Shown: positions 6,785 to 13,877 of the stretch, in pieces
How positions within the stretch are numbered: position 1 is the first letter of the stretch
How the letters are laid out: each line of letters starts with the position of its first letter
Source: a virus
Reading direction: 5' to 3' (one strand)
IMG/VR virus record: IMGVR_UViG_3300022752_000490
Coordinates: 1 to 20,110 of that record
Length of the DNA: 20,110 bases
Notes under the pieces: model-generated
Databases searched by the model: none
Told to the model about the DNA's origin: nothing
Seen by the model: only the letters and a program-made list of their open reading frames with translations
Made by a program: the position numbers and the translations under genes

Positions 6785-7958
6785 TAGTTCCTGATATAGA
6801 ACCAATAATAGGTTCTATTGTATTATAATAAATTTGTAAATCTACAGAACTACACCACTTGCTAGTTTTGCTTGATGTAAAGCTATTAGTATAACTGACT
6901 ACACTGTTAGGGTACCAATCACTGCGTAGAATAAACTTGGGTAATTGATTATTAGCAATAGCAACAATTAAGGAATTTTTATCTAAACGTTGATTTAAAT
7001 TATGTTCTGTGATATATTTGTTAAACATTATATTAGTATCTTTATTATTGTCAAATCTAAAGTATACTCTAATTTTTTCTTTATCTAACAAAGAATTTAC
7101 TGCTATATTTAAATTTTTGATAGCCTCTAATGATCTTAAACTATTATGACCGTCTAAAATCATTAATAATGGAAATCTTTTTAGATCACACAATGACTTT
7201 AAAATATTTTCAATTGTCTGATCCTGAGGTGAAATCCATATTTTAGCTTTTAATCTGTTAGCAAGCTTAAAAGTCAAAGACATATCAGTATTTTCGAAAT
7301 TATAGCGATATTGATATTTTATTCTTCTATCCAACAACAATAGTTGATTATCTATATTATCTCCTAGTTCCTGTTTTAAACAATTTAGAATAATAGGATT
7401 TAAGATACAGTCTATTTCATTTACAGAAAAAGATTTGTTTATGATATTATTAATTTGATTATAAAAATCAACTAAAGATTCTGAAATTTCAAACTTGTAG
7501 GGCCTTAATTTATCTAAGACTAATTTTATATTTTTTTCTGTAAAAGGAATGGAGAAAAGTCTATTAGATTTGTTTATAACATTACCTTGAATTGATTTAG
7601 TTAATTCTGTAAAACTGTTTTGGATACGACTATTATGTGTAAATTCAACAAAAAAATAATTCAATTCATTCTGTTTAGTATAGATTTTTTTGACTACCTG
7701 AAGAACTCTAAATGACTTAGACCATAATGGATTCTTAATGAGATCAAAGTCTTTGCCCAAGAAATTTAAAAATATGTTTTGATTTTCAATCATAATCTTT
7801 AGTAGCAAATTTCCTTGATTTTTGGTGAAAAAATTGCCACCTGTAACTTGCTTATGTAGACTAATTAAAATTTTCTTATCTCTGATAGGAATGTCAACAT
7901 TTTCAAGAAACTGATTTTTTTGTACTAAATCTATGAATAATTGATCTACAGTGTTCAT
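6768..7958 (-). CDS. uncharacterised 396-aa protein upstream of uvsW
   Basis: I do not recognise this protein. It is AT-rich, with many Asn, Lys, Ile and Leu residues. The C-terminal half holds alternating strands and helices: KAKIWISPQDQTIENI near 238, FPLLMILDGHNSLRSLEAI near 262, KIRVYFRFDNN near 295, then LPKFILRSDWYPNSVVSY near 337 and KWCSSVDLQIYY near 366. Nothing resembles a Walker, nuclease or polymerase motif. I faintly recall cyanophage proteins upstream of uvsW that end in a similar way. The gene's stop lies inside the uvsW start region (17-bp overlap), so the two are likely co-translated and may act together. Its promoter lies just upstream and would give an mRNA with almost no leader; no ribosome-binding site is visible before the ATG. 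Confidence 0.7.
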   Translation of the reverse strand: MNTVDQLFIDLVQKNQFLENVDIPIRDKKILISLHKQVTGGNFFTKNQGNLLLKIMIENQNIFLNFLGKDFDLIKNPLWSKSFRVLQVVKKIYTKQNELNYFFVEFTHNSRIQNSFTELTKSIQGNVINKSNRLFSIPFTEKNIKLVLDKLRPYKFEISESLVDFYNQINNIINKSFSVNEIDCILNPIILNCLKQELGDNIDNQLLLLDRRIKYQYRYNFENTDMSLTFKLANRLKAKIWISPQDQTIENILKSLCDLKRFPLLMILDGHNSLRSLEAIKNLNIAVNSLLDKEKIRVYFRFDNNKDTNIMFNKYITEHNLNQRLDKNSLIVAIANNQLPKFILRSDWYPNSVVSYTNSFTSSKTSKWCSSVDLQIYYNTIEPIIGSISGTNDAIM

Positions 7959-7964
7959 GCTATT

Positions 7965-7993
7965 ATTTTACACAAACTTGACATAAATGTCAA
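7965..7993 (-). promoter_or_regulatory. near-consensus sigma70 promoter for the 396-aa gene and uvsW
   Basis: On the minus strand: -35 TTGACA (7993-7988, exact), 17-base spacer, -10 TAAAAT (7970-7965, five of six). The predicted start of transcription falls six to seven bases after the -10, at or next to the A of the ATG at 7958, so the transcript would be leaderless. It fits a phage early promoter read by the host RNA polymerase. Confidence 0.6.
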
Positions 7994-7997
7994 GTTT
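7974..7997. repeat. perfect 10-bp inverted repeat over the -35 box
   Basis: AAACTTGACA at 7974-7983 and its exact reverse complement TGTCAAGTTT at 7988-7997, with a TAAA spacer. Each arm contains TTGACA, one reading leftward (used by the promoter above) and one rightward (no convincing -10 follows). It could be a repressor operator, or an RNA hairpin after the stop of the KpsS-like gene at 7998. On the plus strand it is followed by a T run, but no plus-strand gene ends there; on the minus strand the hairpin is followed by GTGTAAAA, a poor terminator tail. Confidence 0.6.
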
Positions 7998-8843
7998 TTA
8001 CAATAAATTATCCAAAGGGTTTCCTTGAGAAATTTCTTCTAAAGTCCATTCGCAATGACAGATTTTTAATAACCATTCATTTTTGTCAACACTTTCAGGA
8101 TTTTCTAAATTTTCTAAATTTTTGATAGAAATTGGGTATGCGAGGCTGTCTTTTGAGGTATAAACAGGTATATTAGACAAGGCTGCTTGTATAGCAGTAT
8201 TACCTAAAAGATTTAAAACTATATGTGCTCTAGCAAAGTCTTCTACATGATCAAAGTCATCATAGGTTCCTGCTATTTTTTGAGGTATTCTTATTTCTGC
8301 CCCGATTCTTGGCAAGGATTTACACCATTCGAAGTCTCTAGGATGTGGTCTAAAAATAATTTTTCGATCAGTGTGTTTTTTTACTTCTTGTATGACATTT
8401 TCTAGCCATGTTTCTGGTTTTAGATTTTTGTTCCATTGTTGACTTTTAGAATGTTGTCCACAAATAAGCACATTTTCACCAAAATTATAGAGATTTTTTA
8501 GCTCAATACCTAATTTCCTTGGTCTATCTAAATCATAGTTTTCTTTATGATAAAAAAATCCTAAATTATTAATATGTCCAAGACCTACTCGCCAAGTTTT
8601 ACCCCTTAATAGACCACCCACTTCTAAAATTATAAGTTTTTTTCCCTGTTTTTTAGCTAAATCCCATATTTCTTTGTTAGCTGACATTCGGCCGTTCCAT
8701 AGTACCGACCATATTACAAAAACGTCAGCAGTTAAGTCATGTTCGACCACTTCATGGCCTAAACTTATAGCACCAAGACCAAAGGCCTTAAATACAGGAC
8801 CACTATTTAGAGCTCCGAATCGAGGAAAAATTGACACTTTCAT
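7998..8843 (-). CDS. KpsC/KpsS-like capsular polysaccharide glycosyltransferase
   Basis: A 281-residue GT-B-like protein of the kind related to capsule-export or Kdo-transfer proteins. Visible motifs: KHTDRKIIFRPHPRD at 156-170 (the R-P-H-P block), NLLGNTAIQAALSNIPVY at 211-228 (donor-binding S/T-x-A-x-x-A-L-x-G-x-P block, here with Asn for Gly), and a C-terminal CEWTLEE at 264-270. The same three blocks recur in the proteins encoded at 15985 and 16877. The N-terminal half (FPRFGALNSGPVFKAF) is a Rossmann-like first domain. The gene is divergent from the plus-strand sugar operon. Donor and acceptor are unknown. Confidence 0.65.
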   Translation of the reverse strand: MKVSIFPRFGALNSGPVFKAFGLGAISLGHEVVEHDLTADVFVIWSVLWNGRMSANKEIWDLAKKQGKKLIILEVGGLLRGKTWRVGLGHINNLGFFYHKENYDLDRPRKLGIELKNLYNFGENVLICGQHSKSQQWNKNLKPETWLENVIQEVKKHTDRKIIFRPHPRDFEWCKSLPRIGAEIRIPQKIAGTYDDFDHVEDFARAHIVLNLLGNTAIQAALSNIPVYTSKDSLAYPISIKNLENLENPESVDKNEWLLKICHCEWTLEEISQGNPLDNLL

Positions 8844-8859
8844 GATGTTGATAAGTAAT
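8831..8859 (+). promoter_or_regulatory. candidate sigma70 promoter for the plus-strand glycan operon
   Basis: TTGACA (8831-8836, exact) with a 17-base spacer to AGTAAT (8854-8859, four of six). Transcription would start near 8866, giving a leader of about 16 bases with GGTGGA just before the ATG at 8882. The -35 box lies inside the first codons of the divergent gene. The -10 is weak, so this is tentative. Confidence 0.35.
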
Positions 8860-8872
8860 AATAGTATTTAAT
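8860..8872 (-). promoter_or_regulatory. late promoter-like element for the KpsS-like gene
   Basis: On the minus strand ATTAAATACTATT, 11 of 13 bases of the extended T4 late consensus TATAAATACTATT, ending 16 bp before the ATG at 8843. The two mismatches fall in the first two positions, so support is moderate at best. Confidence 0.3.
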
Positions 8873-8881
8873 GGTGGATAG

Positions 8882-9718
8882 ATGTCAAAATATACAGTTG
8901 TCACAACTTTTAATGCCAAAGGCTATGATCAATATGCTCAAAAATTTCTAAGGACCTTTGATGAAACTTGGCCTAAGGATGTAAACATATGTGTATATAC
9001 AGAAAATTGTGAAATTTCAGAAAATTTCACAAATCTAAAAGTAATAGATCTACATCAAGCTAGTGCTGATCTTCTAAGATTCAAAATGACTTGGAAAAAT
9101 GTACCTAAGGCTAATGGAGATGTTACAGATGACCCAATACGATCAAAAAGGGGTGATGCCGGTAAGGGATTTAAATGGGATGCTATACGATTTAGTCACA
9201 AAGTCTATAGTATTTTTCATTGTGCTGATAACATCAGTTCTGAAATATTAATTTGGATGGATGCTGACATGATTTGTCATAGCAAAATCACTTTAGAACA
9301 GATAAGTCATCTTATACCTATGAATGTAGATATTTGTTATCTAGGTCGTGAGGGCAAATATTCAGAATGTGGTTTATATTCTATGAATTTAGCCAGTAAA
9401 ATGACTTTAGATTTCCTAAAAGAATTTAAACGTATGTATGACCAAGCTGAACAAGGAATTTTTCTTCTAGACGAGTGGCATGACAGTTTTGTTTTTGATG
9501 AAGTAATGAAAAAATTTCCTCATTTAAGAAAACATAACTGGAGCGCACATTTATCAGACCTTAGACCAACAAAAAGACATTCAAAAGGCGAAGGGCATCC
9601 TTTAATAAATTGCGATTGGGGGAAATATCTTGACCATCTTAAAGGATCACGTAAAAATACTGGTAAAAGTCTGCCAACAGATTTAATTATTTCTAGAAAT
9701 GAAAAATATTGGCAATGA
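8882..9718 (+). CDS. GT-A-type glycosyltransferase
   Basis: A 278-residue protein, first gene of the plus-strand operon. It has a nucleotide-sugar fold: the N-terminal YTVVTTFNAKGYD strand and turn, the KGFKWDAIRFSHKVYSI segment at 95-111, and the LIWMDADMI motif with Asp127-Ala-Asp129 as the metal-binding DxD. A further acidic block, DEWHDSFVFDEV at 197-208, probably binds the acceptor. The C-terminal DHLKGSRK is rich in base. Similar proteins occur in marine phages, from memory. Ribosome-binding site GGTGGA precedes the ATG. Its TGA overlaps the next ATG (ATGA). A perfect hairpin sits about 125 bases into the gene. Donor and acceptor are unknown. Confidence 0.7.
   Translation: MSKYTVVTTFNAKGYDQYAQKFLRTFDETWPKDVNICVYTENCEISENFTNLKVIDLHQASADLLRFKMTWKNVPKANGDVTDDPIRSKRGDAGKGFKWDAIRFSHKVYSIFHCADNISSEILIWMDADMICHSKITLEQISHLIPMNVDICYLGREGKYSECGLYSMNLASKMTLDFLKEFKRMYDQAEQGIFLLDEWHDSFVFDEVMKKFPHLRKHNWSAHLSDLRPTKRHSKGEGHPLINCDWGKYLDHLKGSRKNTGKSLPTDLIISRNEKYWQ
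9007..9032 (+). repeat. perfect 11-bp inverted repeat inside the first operon gene
   Basis: TTGTGAAATTT (9007-9017) and AAATTTCACAA (9022-9032), CAGA loop. No T run follows, so it is not a classical terminator. Confidence 0.4.
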
Positions 9719-10365
9719 AACAGCATTTTGGTCTTTATTTTCCTGAGTACGACACGCATTTTCCAAGAATGTTAGAAAAAAGTCTCAATAAAGACAATGT
9801 CTTAAGGTATCAATGGCGTCAACGTGATCATGCCATAAACATTTGCCATAATAAACGTATCTGTATTGATATTGGAGCTAATGTAGGACTCTGGAGTTGT
9901 GATTTAGTCTATAAGTTTGAACAGGTTATAGCTTTTGAGCCTGTAGAAGAATTTAGAGAATGTTTTAGGCGCAATGTGAAGAAAAATAACTATATTATAC
10001 ATCCTGTGGCCTTAGGAAAAACAGAATCATTTATCAATATGAATATAACAGAAGGAAATACCGGGCATAGTCATGTTGATCTCTCAAGTTTAGGTCAAGG
10101 TAACATACCTTTACGTACTTTAGATAGTTTTAATTTACTTAATGTAGATTTGATAAAAATAGACGTAGAAGGCTATGAAGAAGAAATTTTATTAGGTGCT
10201 ATGAATACAATAAAAATTAATAAACCTGTTCTAGTAGTTGAGCAGCAACATCATGAATATAAAAACGACATGATTAATAAGCCTGCTATTAAGATTTTAG
10301 AAAGTTGGGGTTATATGGTACAAGCACAGTATAATAAAGATTGGATTTTACAATGTCAAATTTAA
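9715..10365 (+). CDS. FkbM-family methyltransferase
   Basis: A 216-residue SAM-dependent methyltransferase. Motif I, CIDIGANVGLW, is at 50-60, the acidic post-I loop IAFEPVEEF at 72-80, and the FkbM hallmark LIKIDVEGYEEEIL at 146-159; the LRTLDSF segment before it is also typical of the family. FkbM enzymes methylate sugar hydroxyls or other small groups, so a glycan O-methylation is plausible. The ATG at 9715 gives a four-base ATGA overlap with the glycosyltransferase stop; a TTG two codons earlier is less likely. The last codons overlap the next gene by 13 bp. Confidence 0.85.
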   Translation: MKQHFGLYFPEYDTHFPRMLEKSLNKDNVLRYQWRQRDHAINICHNKRICIDIGANVGLWSCDLVYKFEQVIAFEPVEEFRECFRRNVKKNNYIIHPVALGKTESFINMNITEGNTGHSHVDLSSLGQGNIPLRTLDSFNLLNVDLIKIDVEGYEEEILLGAMNTIKINKPVLVVEQQHHEYKNDMINKPAIKILESWGYMVQAQYNKDWILQCQI

Positions 10366-11318
10366 AAATAAGATTTTTTAGTGATAGTTTTAAAAGTAAA
10401 CGGGCAAGCCATCGTCTAAGAGGTGATGTTGTTAGTCAAGCTCTTAGAGAATTAGGGTATGATGCTAAGGTAGTAAGAGATTTTTCAGATGTTGACTCAA
10501 ATACTATTGTAATTTTTCTAAAAAGAAGTTTACCTCCTTCTATTCAACGTGCTAAAGATCTGGGTGCTAAAACTGTCTATGATTTATGTGAAAATAAGTT
10601 TGATGAAAAAGAAGAATATTGTCCTAATTGCGCTCTAGTAGATGTAGTCAGCGTAAACAGTGAACAAATGGCTATTAGCACTAAGAATTACACTGAAAAA
10701 GACAGCATATTAATGCCAGATCCTTTCGAAAGGCCAATTTTAGCTCCTAGATTTCGTCCTGGTAAAACTTTAAACATTTTGTGGTTTGGGTCTCAGTCTA
10801 GTTTTAAATTTTTACCCCTAATCGAAGTTTGGCAACGTTTAGAAAAAGAAATAGGAAATTATACCTATCACATGATTATGTCAAAACCTCAAAGATTATT
10901 AGGTAAGATGCTTAAGAGACAGAGTAAAGGTGAAATTAAAGGTATTAATTTGGATAAGGTTAAAATGTATGATTGGTCTTGGGAACTACAAGGGCAGTTA
11001 TTAAATGATTGTGATTTGGTCTTGATGCCTGTGATAACTGAAAATTATAGAACAGATACTAAAAGTGCTAATCGAGTGATTGATAGTTTAATTTCAGGAA
11101 GATACGTAATAACCAGTCCCTTAGCAAGTTATTTGGAATTTGCTGATTATACATGGCAAGATCCTGATTACATCGCTGGAATTAAACATGCCTTAGATAA
11201 TCCTAGTCTTATACTCTCGAAAATTAAAGAAGGACAAAAGCATACATTAGAAAATTTTAGTCCTAAAAAATTGTCCAAGGCTTGGATAGAAGAGATTATA
11301 GCCAAGGTAGGTTTATAA
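10353..11318 (+). CDS. GT-B (GT4-like) glycosyltransferase
   Basis: A 321-residue protein with the two-domain layout of retaining glycosyltransferases. The N-terminal domain has SKRASHRLRGDVV and VIFLKRSLPPSIQ; the second begins near LNILWFGSQS at 140-149 and holds the sugar-nucleotide-binding block, LVLMPVITE at 222-230 followed by KSANRVIDSLISGRYVITSP at 237-256 and the YLEFADYTW tail. This resembles the marine phage and bacterial GT4-like proteins that carry K-S-x-N-R...G-x-x-V. The ATG at 10353 is preferred over an upstream TTG. Its TAA overlaps the next ATG by one base. Substrate unknown. Confidence 0.7.
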   Translation: MSNLKIRFFSDSFKSKRASHRLRGDVVSQALRELGYDAKVVRDFSDVDSNTIVIFLKRSLPPSIQRAKDLGAKTVYDLCENKFDEKEEYCPNCALVDVVSVNSEQMAISTKNYTEKDSILMPDPFERPILAPRFRPGKTLNILWFGSQSSFKFLPLIEVWQRLEKEIGNYTYHMIMSKPQRLLGKMLKRQSKGEIKGINLDKVKMYDWSWELQGQLLNDCDLVLMPVITENYRTDTKSANRVIDSLISGRYVITSPLASYLEFADYTWQDPDYIAGIKHALDNPSLILSKIKEGQKHTLENFSPKKLSKAWIEEIIAKVGL

Positions 11319-11905
11319 TGGGCAGTCCTAATGACTTAATCTATATTAAAGAAACATGCCCTAGAGTAGATGGCGCTATCTTAGAAATAGGAGCAAGAGA
11401 AAACACCACTGGTTTTAGAACCTATTTCTCAGATAAGTGTACGGAATATATTGGAACTGATCTAGTAGAAGGTCATGATGTTGACATAGTCTGTGATTTA
11501 ATGAATTTTGATAATCCTTTACCAAAAAATTATTTCGATCTTGTTATATGCTGTAGTGTTATGGAACACGTACCAGCTCCTTGGATTTTAGCCGATAATA
11601 TATCTAATCTTGTTCGTCCAGGTGGTAAATTATATATCTGTGTTCCTTGGTCTTGGAGATATCATCCTTATCCAGAGGACTATTATAGATTTAGTTTTAG
11701 AGCTATCGAATATCTTTACCCTCACTTTAACTGGGAAAGATATGCTTATTCGACCGAAAACGAAGGAGATATTAAATGGGTGGAAAAGTCTGCTATAAGC
11801 GATCGTAAGATGGTCTATGCTCTACATGACGATTCTGGTCGTAAAATAAAAAAATATCTTTCTTATTTGTTGATTAACATGATAGGAACTAAAAATGTTA
11901 TCTGA
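11318..11905 (+). CDS. class I SAM-dependent methyltransferase
   Basis: A 195-residue protein of the Methyltransf_11 type. Motif I is LEIGARE (22-28), followed by the acidic IGTDLVEGHDVD, the motif IV region FDLVICCSVMEHVP (73-86) and the post-IV RPGGKLYICVPW (100-111). The start is set at the ATG in TAATG, overlapping the preceding stop by one base. The next gene's ATG lies inside its last codons (11-bp overlap). Target is not predictable; position argues for a sugar or glycan intermediate. Confidence 0.8.
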   Translation: MGSPNDLIYIKETCPRVDGAILEIGARENTTGFRTYFSDKCTEYIGTDLVEGHDVDIVCDLMNFDNPLPKNYFDLVICCSVMEHVPAPWILADNISNLVRPGGKLYICVPWSWRYHPYPEDYYRFSFRAIEYLYPHFNWERYAYSTENEGDIKWVEKSAISDRKMVYALHDDSGRKIKKYLSYLLINMIGTKNVI

Positions 11906-12452
11906 AATAATTGCTGATAGATTATCTAAAAATTTGCCTATTAAACTTCATTTAGGTTGCGGGCATCAAAAATTACAAGGGTATCTAAATGTAGACGGCG
12001 AGTTTATGAATTATGATAAGGAGATTATTATACATGATATCAGTCAACCTTTTCCTATACCAAATAACTGTGTTGATGAAATTTTAACTGTTCATGTTAT
12101 AGAACATTTTAGTAGAGAAATTCCTCCTATAATGTTTAAAGAATTTCTTAGAATATGTAAACCTGGAGGATTTGTGGCTACAGAGTGGCCAGATTTTCTT
12201 AAAATGTGTAAAGAAGTTGTTAAAAATCCTGATTGTTTTTGGACTACAGATAAGAGATTAGTAAAGCGAACAATTTCTGGAATATATGGTGACTATGCTA
12301 GATATCCAGACCCAGTTATGCTACATAAATGGGGGTACAGCGAAGAAAGTATGATAAAATTACTTACAGAAATTGGGTTTAGCACCGTTCACGCAGAACC
12401 TAACAGATATCCTAAAAGTGGTATAGATAGCAGAGTTATTGCGTACAAATAA
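11895..12452 (+). CDS. class I SAM-dependent methyltransferase
   Basis: A 185-residue methyltransferase of a different subtype from its neighbour: LHLGCGHQKLQGYLNVD (18-34, motif I), HDISQPFPIPNN (47-58), the LTVHVIEHF core (64-72), and ICKPGGFVATEWPD (87-100). The HLGCG...GYLNVD pattern is common in predicted sugar or lipid methyltransferases of glycan loci, with a late HKWGYS segment (144-149) typical of that group. Overlaps both neighbours by a few bases, which implies coupled translation. Substrate unknown. Confidence 0.8.
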   Translation: MLSEIIADRLSKNLPIKLHLGCGHQKLQGYLNVDGEFMNYDKEIIIHDISQPFPIPNNCVDEILTVHVIEHFSREIPPIMFKEFLRICKPGGFVATEWPDFLKMCKEVVKNPDCFWTTDKRLVKRTISGIYGDYARYPDPVMLHKWGYSEESMIKLLTEIGFSTVHAEPNRYPKSGIDSRVIAYK

Positions 12453-13195
12453 TGGCAGCTAAGATAGTTAAAGAATTAAAAGGTTTCTCAGGAAACCAAA
12501 TCTTTTTAATGGGTAAGCATGGAAATTTTTTTGTAAGGAAAATAGGAAAGATAGACAGAAACATAGAACGTATGACCGCTCTATCAGCTGAATTTCCTGT
12601 TCCTAAAATCGTAAAATTCTCAAAAGAAGCTATTGACATGGAATATATTCATGGCTTGGATATTAAAACTTTTCTTAAAACTAATAACTATCGAATATTA
12701 CTAAATTTTATTATAAAAATATTAGATAAGTTTAAGGCAGATAATATCATAAAGGATTATTCAAAAATCTATAAACAAAAATTAAATGAAGTAGAGTTAG
12801 CGGAAGATATAGTTTTTACCAAAGACGAGCTATATGAAAAATTACCTAAAACTTTACCATCAGGGCAATATCACGGAGATTTTACATTAGAGAATATAAT
12901 TTATTCTGAAAATAAAGGTTTTTATCTAATAGACTGTGTTCAAATAGAATACGATTCATATATTTTTGATATAGCTAAGATGAGACAAGATTTAGAATTA
13001 GGTTGGTTTATTAGAAATGAAGATTATTTTGAAATACAAACTAAATTTATCCAACAAGAACTATTAGAAAAATATCCAGAAGCTGCTAGTAATTATATTC
13101 TAATTTTAATGCTATTAAGAGTATACAAATACACCACTAGAGAAAGTTTTGAACGTAATTTTTTAACACAAGGAATTAATAAATTATGGAAATAA
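12452..13195 (+). CDS. APH/choline-kinase-like phosphotransferase
   Basis: A 247-residue small-molecule kinase. The catalytic loop is YHGDFTLENI (140-149: His-Gly-Asp-x4-Asn), followed by the metal-binding FYLIDCVQIEYD (157-168, Asp161 as the DFG-type aspartate) and SYIFDIAKM (169-177). At the N-terminus a glycine-poor loop GFSGNQIFLM (11-20) and a possible lysine in FFVRKIG (26-32) form the ATP site. This family includes aminoglycoside kinases, choline kinases (LicA type) and sugar kinases; marker genes here point to the last two rather than resistance. Its last codons overlap the nucleotidyltransferase gene by 10 bp, so both products are probably made together. Confidence 0.75.
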   Translation: MAAKIVKELKGFSGNQIFLMGKHGNFFVRKIGKIDRNIERMTALSAEFPVPKIVKFSKEAIDMEYIHGLDIKTFLKTNNYRILLNFIIKILDKFKADNIIKDYSKIYKQKLNEVELAEDIVFTKDELYEKLPKTLPSGQYHGDFTLENIIYSENKGFYLIDCVQIEYDSYIFDIAKMRQDLELGWFIRNEDYFEIQTKFIQQELLEKYPEAASNYILILMLLRVYKYTTRESFERNFLTQGINKLWK

Positions 13196-13875
13196 TTATG
13201 CCCGCTGCGGGTTTATCCACAAGATTTCCTAACATGCGACCAAAATATATGTTAACTGACAATACAGGAAAAATGATGTTTGAAAAATCATTAGCTCCTT
13301 ATCTGGGAAAGTATCATATTACCATGGGTATTTTACAACAACATCAAGACGAATACCAGATAGCAGATTATGTTAAGAAGGAATATAGTAATGTCATTAA
13401 TATTATAATTTTACCATCTTTAACAAAAGGACCTGCCGATACTGTAAATCAGATTATTAACCAAGCAGGTATATCAGGCGAAATTTTGATTCGAGATTGT
13501 GATAGTTTCTTTGACCATGAACCACAAGAAGGCAATTATGTTTGTGTTTCTGACATACAGGATCATGATATTCTTAAACGACTAAGTTCTAAAAGTTTTG
13601 TAGTTGTAAACAATCAAGGCATTTTAACAAGCATAAAAGAAAAACAAGTAATATCTAGTAAATTTTGTGTAGGTGGGTACAAATTTGAAGAAGCAGATCT
13701 TTTTACCAGAACTTTTGAAAAATTAATAGCATGGCACGACAAGGAAATATTTGTAAGTCATATAATCGAAGATAATCTAAATAATCTACATATTTTTAAA
13801 GAAAATCTTGTAACTAACTATATTGATGTAGGCACAGCAGAAGATTGGTTGGACTATAATAAAGTTAACAATTAA
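13186..13875 (+). CDS. nucleotidyltransferase (sugar-1-phosphate or phosphocholine type)
   Basis: A 229-residue GT-A-type nucleotidyltransferase. The signature MPAAGLSTRF (5-14) plus the PKYML lysine (Lys20) forms the NTP site, KGPADTV (81-87) is the base-binding region, RDCDSFF (103-109) holds the metal-binding aspartates, CVGGYKF (161-167) is the sugar-side loop, and NYIDVGTAEDW (211-221) is the C-terminal metal motif. Such enzymes make NDP-sugars or CDP-choline-like molecules. Next to the kinase, the pair recalls LicA/LicC logic (kinase then cytidylyltransferase), but the sequence alone cannot choose choline over a sugar. Confidence 0.8.
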   Translation: MEIIMPAAGLSTRFPNMRPKYMLTDNTGKMMFEKSLAPYLGKYHITMGILQQHQDEYQIADYVKKEYSNVINIIILPSLTKGPADTVNQIINQAGISGEILIRDCDSFFDHEPQEGNYVCVSDIQDHDILKRLSSKSFVVVNNQGILTSIKEKQVISSKFCVGGYKFEEADLFTRTFEKLIAWHDKEIFVSHIIEDNLNNLHIFKENLVTNYIDVGTAEDWLDYNKVNN

Positions 13876-13877
13876 TT

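Noticed and set aside
7978-8006. Rightward TTGACA in the other palindrome arm
   Set aside because: Seventeen bases later stands CAATAA, a poor -10, and no plus-strand gene follows.
8101-8126. Short tandem repeat of TTTTCTAAA
   Set aside because: It encodes NLENLENPE in the KpsS-like gene; two copies are too few for a repeat element.
9520-9759. A minus-strand frame across the first junction of the glycan operon
   Set aside because: Antisense to two good genes; AT-rich shadow.
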